Under the pieces are notes generated by a model. The model saw nothing but the letters and a program-made list of their open reading frames with translations. It was not told the origin of the DNA and did no database searches. This document shows, one piece after another, positions 27,309 to 36,900 of a stretch of DNA of 64,000 nt (the first letter of the stretch is position 1; each line of letters opens with the position of its first letter). The position numbers and the translations under genes were made by a program. This stretch comes from Symsagittifera roscoffensis (lineage: Eukaryota; Xenacoelomorpha; Acoela; Convolutidae), in NCBI RefSeq assembly GCF_963678635.1, contig NC_087068.1:17425872-17489871 (forward strand). The letters run 5' to 3'.

Positions 27309-29686
27309 CCCGTTCCTCCCGGATTGAGTAGCTTGTCTACCACCTTCAACTGTGCCGGGGTTGCCAACCTGATTCTGGCGATGCTGGTTCGGTGCTTGGG
27401 AGGTTCTGCTATAAGTCCCGGACTCCCCAGCAGCTTGAGAGGTCTGTAATTAATGGGTCCCATGATCGTTTTTGTGGGAATTCCCGTCAGGTCTGTGGTC
27501 TCCATCAACTTCGCCCTCGAGAAGTGCGCCTCATGAGCCTTCAACCAGTCTATGCAATGATGTCTATTCAAATCCTCGTGCGACACTCGTTCGATCCCCA
27601 GGGTTTCCGCCAACTCTCGTCTGCATTCCAAGGTCTCCAGATCCAGTTCCTTCACCTTCTCAGGATATCTCAAGCGGGTAGTCTCCCTAGACTTCTTTTC
27701 TCTCCTGCCATCTGCCACCACCACGGAGGACATCGCCGAGGCCGGAGGTGTTGATGACTCTACCTCCTCCGACTCCATTGGTGTGGCACTCTGCAATCGG
27801 GTCTGATTGCTCCTCGAGCTATCTCTAGTATCAACTCTCGCTCCCAATCGACCAGCCAAGGCCCTCGAGGCAAGGAATGGTGGGTTGGGAGGTGGCCCTA
27901 AAGTGAATTGGGCTGTCTCCAGCAGGTCCGCTTCTAGCGTGTTTATGTGTTCCTGGAAGACGTCGTTCAGCCACTCAGCTCCCCTTGGCCTATCGAAATG
28001 GATTCCATCTTTCGAGGTGTCTTCAGGGAATCCCTTTTTCTCCATACGTTCTGCTATGTCCAACAGCCTGAGAGGAAGCACACTGTTTCGGTGTATTTCT
28101 CGGATCGCCTTGTTCAGGCTCCGCACCCTCTGGTTCATCTCTAGGGAGTGTTGATCAAACATCATGTTATAGGGGACCGTGCATATCGTCAGCAGGATGG
28201 GATCCATTTGGATCCTCAGCTCCTCAAGAAGGCAACTCATCTTGTCGCACAGCCTCGTCACTTTCCTTGCTTCTCCTCTCGACACGTCGTTGGTCCCAAC
28301 CATCAAGGTGACTGTGTAAACTTTGGTCATTCCTAGCATGTCCAGAGTTGCCAACATCTGTGGCGTAGCAGCTCCAGCGAAACTCAAGACTCCCGTCTGC
28401 CAATGTGACCGGATCTGGGTCAACACCCGCACCAGGCTGTCCCCTATAATCAGGTGAACCGCACCCTCTGGCACACGAGGTGGCGCTAGATACTGCACCC
28501 AGGCTGCGTCGTGGAAGCAGTCCCTCCTGGCTTGCTGTTCCGCATTCCAGTCCAGCCGACTATGCTTGTGGTAGTTCCCCTCTGTGTTCTTCTTGTAGCT
28601 CGCGATCACGACGTTTCTGACCGGCTGTTCCCTCCAAGTTGGGGGAAGCTCTGGCCTTGTCGATCTTTCACGACTCTGCTGCTGCAATTTCTCGCCCAGC
28701 TCCTTCAGGCGCGATGAGGCGCCACTCACCTGACTGCCGCTCGAGGTCGAGGTTGGTGTATATCCTGGTAACACCACATCCATCAGAGGACGTACAGGTT
28801 GGGTCTCTAGATTGCGCAAGGAGGGCGTCGCGTCATTCGGTATCCAGACCTCCAACCCTTCACTCATGTGTTCCCTGGCCTCGCGGTCAAGGTTGAACCG
28901 TCCTCTAGCCCTGGGAGCTTCATCCACCTCCATGCGCGACTCTGGCCTTGAGCTTGTCACCACTCGTTCGTTTGACCTGGCTCCCTTTTGTGCGTCAAGC
29001 TCGCGTTGTCGTTGTTCTATCCTTTCCAACTCCGACTTTAGTTGATCGCGATTCGCGGCGTTCTCCCGCACCTTTAGCTCCTGCTGATGTTCCGCCCTTA
29101 GCATCTCAAGTAACTTCAACGTCTGATCTCGCTCGTCGACTGCCTGGTCTCTCTCCAGCTGAAGCTTCTCCCTATCCAACTTCGCCTGATCCCGATCGAG
29201 ATTCGCCTTATTCCTTTCCTTCAGCGCCTTCTCAAGCTCTCTCTTTAGGACTCCCAGCTCCGGATATGCCTCGGTCGTCTGTTGCGCTCGCGACATCGAT
29301 GGCACCTTACTCGAGCTCTGGCCCGTGGATCTTGCTGTTGGCCTCGTCGGTAGCGGGAACTCTCCTGCGCCGTGTTCGGTGTTGTTACTCAGGCCAGGAT
29401 TTCTTGCCAAGTCAAAGCCCCTTACTCCTCCATCCGCATTCCAAGACAACCATCTGGTCTGTGCCCTATTTGATATGCCCTCGGTGGTGTAGCCGACTAT
29501 CAAGACGGCCTCCGTCGCAGACTCCCTGCACTCACCCTGGTCCTCCAACTGGAGGATCGCATTCAGCATCACCGCCATTCTTTCGTCTATCTGGGTGTGG
29601 TCCAGGTCCCTCAAGCGTCTGTACAGCTCGTCAAGAGTGGGCTTCTGCAGAGCCGCGGGCACGGAGTTCCAGAATCGGTCTGCCAT
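27179..29686 (-). CDS. SGNH (GDSL-type) hydrolase ORF of element 2
   Basis: 835 codons from the ATG at 29686. An N-terminal helical region (residues ~10-110) is similar to the start of element 1's ORF, sharing the YRRL and SD/FDLA-NPGL segments. A strong coiled coil rich in Arg, Glu and Leu follows (~145-240). The SGNH domain shows block I LIIGDSLVRVL (~412), block II FAGAATPQ, block III MVGTNDVSRG (~462) and block V DGIHFD (~560), with the expected Ser, Gly, Asn, Asp and His all present. After residue ~790 homology to element 1 leaves this frame and continues in the overlapping frame of the large ORF. SGNH or esterase domains are known in ORF1 of CR1-type non-LTR elements, but I do not recall them in LTR elements. 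The substrate is unknown. Confidence 0.87.
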   Translation of the reverse strand: MADRFWNSVPAALQKPTLDELYRRLRDLDHTQIDERMAVMLNAILQLEDQGECRESATEAVLIVGYTTEGISNRAQTRWLSWNADGGVRGFDLARNPGLSNNTEHGAGEFPLPTRPTARSTGQSSSKVPSMSRAQQTTEAYPELGVLKRELEKALKERNKANLDRDQAKLDREKLQLERDQAVDERDQTLKLLEMLRAEHQQELKVRENAANRDQLKSELERIEQRQRELDAQKGARSNERVVTSSRPESRMEVDEAPRARGRFNLDREAREHMSEGLEVWIPNDATPSLRNLETQPVRPLMDVVLPGYTPTSTSSGSQVSGASSRLKELGEKLQQQSRERSTRPELPPTWREQPVRNVVIASYKKNTEGNYHKHSRLDWNAEQQARRDCFHDAAWVQYLAPPRVPEGAVHLIIGDSLVRVLTQIRSHWQTGVLSFAGAATPQMLATLDMLGMTKVYTVTLMVGTNDVSRGEARKVTRLCDKMSCLLEELRIQMDPILLTICTVPYNMMFDQHSLEMNQRVRSLNKAIREIHRNSVLPLRLLDIAERMEKKGFPEDTSKDGIHFDRPRGAEWLNDVFQEHINTLEADLLETAQFTLGPPPNPPFLASRALAGRLGARVDTRDSSRSNQTRLQSATPMESEEVESSTPPASAMSSVVVADGRREKKSRETTRLRYPEKVKELDLETLECRRELAETLGIERVSHEDLNRHHCIDWLKAHEAHFSRAKLMETTDLTGIPTKTIMGPINYRPLKLLGSPGLIAEPPKHRTSIARIRLATPAQLKVVDKLLNPGGTGCQTPLTKARNWRKIPGTGSPVVAPNWPKLWQFTIEQIQLRQE

Positions 29687-30213
29687 TCTTTATAACTTCG
29701 GGATGTGTGGAGATAGATGTTAACCAGCTCAAGAATTACCTTACCAACTTAAGAATTACCTTACCAACTCAAGAATTACCTTGCCAACTCAAGAATTACC
29801 TAGGAATTTTCTCTTGCAAGCACTTGCTGTAGATCCGGATTATCGCGTGTCTAATCACGATTCTCTTCTTCTGTTTCTCGCTTGAGTGTAGTTGGATATT
29901 CAACTTTGTTTTTCAAACTTGATCTGAAAACATAAAGCTCATTAAAACTTAGTATGTCACGTTCCTGACCTAGAGACCCCCCTTTTACCCATATGATTAA
30001 AATCCTATCATTCACATATCACTTTAAACAATTCGATTGGATTTCCCTTAAGAACATGCAGATTCATTTTATGTTTTAGCACCATCAATTCTTTCTTTTA
30101 AAATTCAATTGTCATGCCAATCACATCTTAAGATCCCCTTACCTGCGCCGCACCCCAGTACCTAACTCAAGACTCCTCCCTCACACCCGACTCGATACCT
30201 CCATGTACCCGAC
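29687..30213 (-). other. Spacer between macro-domain and SGNH ORFs of element 2
   Basis: About 530 bp, AT-rich, with no supported ORF. It contains a small 20-bp tandem repeat next to the SGNH start codon and is otherwise featureless. Confidence 0.6.
29728..29800. repeat. 20-bp tandem repeat upstream of the SGNH ORF
   Basis: Four near-perfect units of CTCAAGAATTACCTTACCAA, with single-base variants, lie within 130 bp upstream (minus sense) of the SGNH ATG. It could be a regulatory array for the downstream ORF or plain slippage. Confidence 0.85.
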
Positions 30214-30915
30214 TCAGGCGATGCTCAAGTAGTACTTCTTGTGAAGATGCACCATTATCTCGGTTTCTGCAAAGACCACATGTAGGATAGCATACAATTC
30301 CCTCGAGCTCAGTTTGCCCCTGTTTGGGTCGTACACCGGCATCGAGACCTCCACTATTCCTCTTTCAATCATGAAGTCACGTAGTCTTGTCAGTGCCAAT
30401 ATCACGTGTTCGGGATCAATTGTGTTTCTGTCGTTGACTCTCGTTACTAGGAAGCAGAGGTATTTGCCCGGGACTTGTGCCACTGACGGTGGAAGCGCTG
30501 CTATGCCTCCCAGTCCTGGCCTCTGTCTGAACAGAAACTCTACGTTCTGGTACTCTCTTTTGAAGTCAGCCTCCAATCTTGATTTGAAACTCATGTCCGC
30601 CGTGATGCAGATCGCGCTGGTCCTGTTTGACAGGATGAAGTCGCTATCCGTTATCATGATGTTCTCTGAGTATTCATTGGGTATTTCGAATTTCGTTTTG
30701 AAATTCCTTCCTATGGTAGGCTCTGGTTCTTCTTCCTCCAGTTCCAATCCGCTTGTTTCCCTCACTTCCTTGAGCTTCTTTATCATCAAATTTTTTGTGT
30801 GTGGGTAAGTCCTACCCCCACTCCCCGGACAAAAATATTTATCGACGTCCCCGTCGATGTAGTCGGGTCTGAATTGTCCTTGGGGATGTCCAGTGGCCTG
30901 TCTGTTGCTGTCCAT
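30214..30915 (-). CDS. pol: Macro-like domain of element 2 (pol C-terminus, -1 frame)
   Basis: 233 codons are open, and the homologous part begins where the gag-pol frame ends (about 30797) and runs to the TGA. It matches the C-terminus of element 1's integrase ORF closely: NEYS-NI--TDSDFIL-NRT, ADMSF, ADFKREY, GKYLCFLVTR, MPVYDPNRGKL and LHKKYYLS. The fold reading is a macro domain of the TARG1/OARD1-like type with the catalytic Asp position changed (PNRGKL). In element 1 this region is in frame with integrase. Here a CACACACAAAAAA run carries 2 nt more than the matching stretch of element 1 and puts the domain in the -1 frame. Segments before ~30797 in this frame are probably not translated. 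Confidence 0.8.
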   Translation of the reverse strand: MDSNRQATGHPQGQFRPDYIDGDVDKYFCPGSGGRTYPHTKNLMIKKLKEVRETSGLELEEEEPEPTIGRNFKTKFEIPNEYSENIMITDSDFILSNRTSAICITADMSFKSRLEADFKREYQNVEFLFRQRPGLGGIAALPPSVAQVPGKYLCFLVTRVNDRNTIDPEHVILALTRLRDFMIERGIVEVSMPVYDPNRGKLSSRELYAILHVVFAETEIMVHLHKKYYLSIA

Positions 30916-33900
30916 CCGAAAAGAGGGTCCTCTGTCTTCATGTAATTTGCTGCTGATACATCGATTTGCTGAATGCTTTGTCCTTCGCGGCTCTCGTCTT
31001 TGACATCACGCATCCACTCTAGAATCCTCAAGTTCGAGTTCTCCCTCCTTTCTATTTCACTCTGCTCGAGATCCGTCTCCAATTCTGGCGTCGAGTAATC
31101 ATCCTGCGGATAATGTCCACCATCGTCAATCACTTGCCATTCCTCTTCGGCCTCCAGTTCGCCTGCGCTTAGTAGTTCATCGCCCAACTTGTCTGGCTGT
31201 ATCTTATCGATCAAGAAGTCATCCCCGTACCTATTGTACCTCATACCTGTTCGTTTACGATTGCCCGTTCTGGTTTCCGGTGGTGTTGGTCGATCCGGTT
31301 CCATCCACTTCGGTACCTCGTTTTGCTCGGGATCGTTCCAGTCTTCTTCTACAAATGAACCTGCATCCGACTCCACTTCTATCTTTTCGTTGTCGTCCAA
31401 ACTCAAGTTCTCATTACCATCATTTTTCTCTCTAGTGCCTTTCTCATTCACTTCGCACGCTGGTTCCACCACCAGGTACTCAAGACCTTCCATGTCTTTT
31501 GGCAGGCACCAGTCCTCCGGAGACGGAATGTGAGGCTTCAGATTTTCGTAATGTGCTGCTCGCCCTGTACTCAAGCGATAGAACCTTCCTTGTTGATGTA
31601 CTTCCGTAATCATGAACGGTCCTCTCCATTTCTTGAGTAGTTTCTTTGTTCCCTTGGGCGGTATGACATTTTGGAAAACCCACACGTATTGGCCCACTTC
31701 GTATGGCTTTGCTCTTAGTATCTTTTCGTCATATTTCTTGCGTTGCCTCATTTGCGCTTGCGCCGTGTTTCTCCGACATAGCTCGTTTAGCTCTTGTTGT
31801 CTTTTGATCGCTTCCTTCACGTATGCTTGAGGTGACGTCCTCTTCCCCTCGTACTCCGGGTAGAAGAATGTTAGAGGCATTGCCCTTTCCCTGCCTGTCA
31901 ACATCATGAAAGGACTGATACCCGTCGTTGAGTGCTGAGTACTATTATAGGCTCCTACTACTTGTGGCAGGTATTTGTCCCAGTCCGTCATGTATCTCGA
32001 GCAGTACACCCTGAGCATGTTGACCAGTGTCCTGTTCTGTCTCTCTACCAACCCATTGGTCTGTGGATGATAGGTCGTCGAGTGTGCTTGAGCAATGTGT
32101 GATCTCTTCATCAATTCTTTTGTCAAGTCCCCCACAAAAGCCTTGCCGTTGTCTGACTGGAAAGTCATTGGACAACCATATCGCGATATCCAATGCGTTA
32201 TCAGGTGATCACATGTCTCCTCTGCTGAGGCTGTCTGGCACGGAACTGCTTCCGCCAACTTGGTGAAGTGATCTATTATAACTAGTATTTGGTTATAACC
32301 CGACTCCGTCATGCAGATTTTCTGATGGTCTATCTGCACCACTTCATTGAATTCCGAACTCTCGACAGACTTGAGGGGAAACTTCATCTTCCTTGGGTCT
32401 TTTACTTGAAGGCATGCTAGGCAGGCATTCACCCACCTCTCGCAAGCTTTTCTCATTCCCGGCCAGTCAAACCTGTGAAGTATCCTTTGTTGTACTTTAT
32501 CTATCCCCTGGTGGCCCATCTGGTCGTGTGATCTGAAAAGCACCTCCGTTTGGTACAATTGTGGTAGTATGATGAGGTTGTGTTTGTGTAATATTTTTTC
32601 CTCATCTCTTCTCTTGCACGCTACCACCCCTTCAGCTGTGTGATAAAGTAAGTCTCTCTTTTCTTTGTAGAACTGGCTCAAGATCTTGTAGCTGTCTTCC
32701 TCAAGTTCCCCCTTCTCCTTGGCTCCCGAATGGATCCATTTGGAGAGGTTACTTGTCATTTTGTCATTCTTCTGGGCCCTTATTAGGTCAGACAGCCTGT
32801 ATCTCGCCTTAACGTGCTCCTTTAGCGCCATGATCTGTCCATTCATTTCACCAGGGTTGTGGATGTCATCGCTCAGCTTCACACATATCATCCTTTTCAC
32901 GATTTTCATGTCGTCTTCTGGTACCAGATTCGTTCTGACGTTTGAGTTACACGATAGTTCCCTTAGTGGTTTTCTTGAAACTGCTATTTTCTCGAGCTCT
33001 TCACCACCTCGTACCTCTTGTATTTCCAGATTGTACGTCCCTGAAGATGGATCCGTCTGTAATTCCCTGTCGTGCTGTCTTATCTTCTCTTCCGCCAGTA
33101 TCATGCATAGACTGTCTTGGTCTTCGCTGCTCTCATCCGAGTCTTCATCCCATTCTTCACGCTCCCCGGACAATTTCCCTTCTCCGGTTTCGTCTTTTTC
33201 CATGAATCTGGACCACTCCCCGGACTCTTGATCTAGTCCCAGGTGTTCAACTTCTTCTCTGAATGTTACTTTCTTATCCTTGACTTTTGTCTGTTCCAGA
33301 ATTTTTTCGGGGATTTTTTCAACTAGTGATCGCACAACTTCCCTGCTATCAGTGATGCTTCCTTTTGAGACGTCAGTATTGTTCACTGTTTCTTCTCTCC
33401 GAAGTATAGTTAGTTCCGGTGCCTCCTGACCTTTCCCTTGGATCACGGGCTTGTCATCTGATAGTTTCTCAAGCAACCTTATTAAGTCTTCATCTATTCG
33501 GACCGTTCCCTCCTCTACCTGGATGAGATCATAACCTTTTGCCTTGAGTGTTTCCCTCACGATCTTGGACTTGAGCATTATTCCTACCGGAATCCCTCTG
33601 CTTCTCTTCAAGATGGTCTTTTCAAGAGGCTCTTTCGGCAATTCGGGATGATCTTCAATCGGTTTGCCTGATTTGTCCAGCCATCTCGTGAGTGGAAGAC
33701 TGTCGTACGTTTCTTTGTCCATAAAGGAGAAGCCGTCTTTGATCTCAGGTCTGTCCGCCTCTCTTTGTTGTTGCCTCTCGTAGAACTCCGTCTTCTTACT
33801 CAAGCTGTCAGCATTTTGATGTTTATCTCGTGTTCTGTGCTCAATTATCATGTTGTATCCATCCAAGCGAACTATCCACCTCCCAATATAGCTCTGGTCC

Positions 33901-36900
33901 ATTGAGTACGTTTTCAGCCAGCTTAGTGCTCGGTTGTCGACTCGCAGCTTGAAGGGCTCACTGCCTAGGTATGCTCTGTATTTTTCGACAAAGGTGACCA
34001 CCGCGAACATCTCTGCTTTCGGTGCTCCGTACTTCATTTCTGTGTCACTTAGGACCTTGCTCCCGTATGCTATTGGTCTCAAGACTGTCTTCCCATTCCA
34101 TTCTTGTTCTTGATGGAGAATCCCAGAAATGGCGACTACTGACGCGTCCGTGTCTAGCACGTACATCCCCTTCTCTGTCGGCATACCCAGTACTGGTGCC
34201 TCACATAGCTCTTTCTTTATTCTCTGGAATGACTCTTCTGCCGCGTTGTTCCACGTGAACTTCTTGCCCTTATGTCTCATTAGTTGTTGCATCGGGTATA
34301 CCTTGTCCACATAGCCCTTGATGAATTCTCTATAATAGTTGGCGAAACCCAGGAAGCTCATCAGCTGGTGCTCCGTCTTCGGTGATTTCCAGGTTAGGAC
34401 TGCTTCCACGGCGTCTGGATCAGGTCTGATGCCGTGCTTATCTACCATCCTTCCCAAGTATTTAATCGAGTCCTTGAGTATCTCGCACTTTGATGGTTTA
34501 CACTTCAGCCCCGATCTTTTCATGCACGCGAACACCTCGTCAAGCCTCTCGATGTGGTCTTCTAGTGTCGGCGTTGCTATTACCACGTCGTCCACGTAGC
34601 ACATTACCAGGTTGCCGTACTTCTTCGTCACGCCTATCAACGCGTGTGCCATCAGCCGCTGAAACGTGGCTGTTGCATTGCAGAGTCCAAACGGCATCCG
34701 TTTCCATTGAAACAGACCCAACTCGCAGGCGAACCCTGTTTTGTCCCTGTCTTGCTTCCTTAATGGTACCTGCCAAAAGGCCGAGCCTAAATCAAGAGTC
34801 GTAAAAAATTTCGCATCACCTAACTTCGAGAGGCTCTCATCAATTCTAGGTATGGGATAGGCATCCTTCACCGTGACGGAGTTCAGGTATCGAAAGTCAC
34901 AACAAAACCTTAACTGGTCGCCTTTCTTTTTGGCCATCACTACTCCACACGCCCACGGTGACTTGGATGGTTCTATCATGTCATACTCTAGTAACGTTTC
35001 GATTTCTTTTCTACACGCGTCTGATTTGTGTGGGGTCATGCGCCTCGCCCCCTCCCTGTGTGGTACCGCGTTTTCTTCAAGTTCAATTTCATGTTCAACA
35101 AAATTACAACACCCGATATCCGCCTTATGCCTTGAAAAGACCTCCTCGTTTCGCTCTAGTACGTCCTTGATAGCTTCGAGCTGTTCATCTTTCAGTTTGC
35201 CCCTTAAATGTTCAATCTCCGGCAGAACCGGTTTATCAATTTGCATTTCATCTAGTGTGGGTCGCTCTGGAAAGTTCGAACAGCTCGAAAGCCCATCGTC
35301 CGTTTCTGACTTAAGTGATTTGATAAGACCTGAAGAATCTTTTATTCTCTGCAATCGTCTCAAGATACAAATTTTGTCCCTGTGGTTGGGACAATCAACA
35401 ACTTCATTTTGTTTTGAGTTTTCAATTGTTTCATATCGAGTTTTAACCGGTAAAGCATATCCCAGCTTCCTCCCTCTCTGTATCGTGATCGGTATATCAA
35501 GGGTATTCAACAAGACACTGACGCAGAGGCCGCTCTTCGTTATCGAAAATGATCTTCCTAAAACAGCAGCGCTTTGACTATTGGGATTTGGAACTATACA
35601 CACTTGCTTGTTGTCACTTAGTTCATTATAATTTTTCATCCTCAAGCTTACGATTGCCGCTTCATTAGCTTTTAACCTCACTCTCCTACTCAAGAATACC
35701 GGTGCTTTGTTTTCATTCGCCATTATTAAATTTACCGGTTTGATTGCGTACCTCCTATCCGGGTTCCGTATCCTGAACATTGCATTATTTAGATCAATCG
35801 TTACGTCGAAATTCCTGATGAAGTCTCTGCCCAAAATGAATTGGTCAGATTCATCTAGGTTTTCTACCACGATGAAGCTCATCCACAGGTTACGTTCCCC
35901 CAAATTGAGGGCTATTATCGGCGTCCTGCCCAGCACCCGTAGGGCCCCTTTGTTTGCAGCTGACAGCCGTATTCTCGAGTCTATCAAGTCACCTTTGTCA
36001 AAGCCCATCTTTTCCCATGTTTCGATTGGTATGACGCTCAAGACTGCTCCCGTGTCAAGTAATCCACGCAACTGAGTCTTTTTGCCATTTATGTCTAGCA
36101 CGTGCCCTGTCACGTCTGCTTCCGTCCCGATGTGCATTGCATCTTCTTCAAGCATGGCACAGTGTCCGATCGATCTTACTTTCAACTCTTCTTTCCCTAC
36201 ATAGATTTGTCCAATTAGGTCTTCGTCGCATGTTATCATCGTCTTGGTATAGATGTTGATTCCATCTATATTTAGCATGAACTCGTGTGGACCATAAGCT
36301 TCAGTGTACCTATTATCAACACGTACCGATTTGCTGCCCCCTCTCGTGAGTAGTGCCCTGAGCGCTCTAGAAGTCGTTTGTGGACTTATTCCACTCAAGT
36401 AGTCTGCATACACGTCAATGTGCATTATCGTCTGGTCGCTCGGCTCGCTCAAGTTTCTGGTTACCTCGTGTCCGCCCACTGTGATTATCGACATTATTCT
36501 TGCTCCGATTTTCGATATTCCAAAAGGTTTACCTGTCACCATTTTCACGGTGTTACAATTCCCGGTCTTCATTGAGCCCGTTCTAGCCTCTGGTATTGAG
36601 TTCGATCCGGTTAATGCTCCGTTAAAATTCTGTCTTTCGATCTCCAACTTTAGTCGTTGCTCTATTTCTTTCGCAGCCAGATCTTGTTTCACTTTGGCAA
36701 TTGCTTCCGTCGCCGCTTTCTCATAATTTATCTCTAGAGAGCTTCCGGCCGCGGACTCTAACGCACCGCTAACATGTGTCACAGCTTTCACTGTCTTCGT
36801 CGGCAATTCGGTGTTTGGTGCCCCCAAGTTCCTAGATTCAAACTCGTTTTGCCTGTTCCGCTGATTCTGCACCGCCGCTAATGCCAACTTATGTTTGGGG

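Noticed and set aside
27285..27330. Canonical -1 slippery heptamer at the SGNH/large-ORF junction
   Set aside because: No X XXY YYZ sequence in the correct phase was found on reading the overlap.
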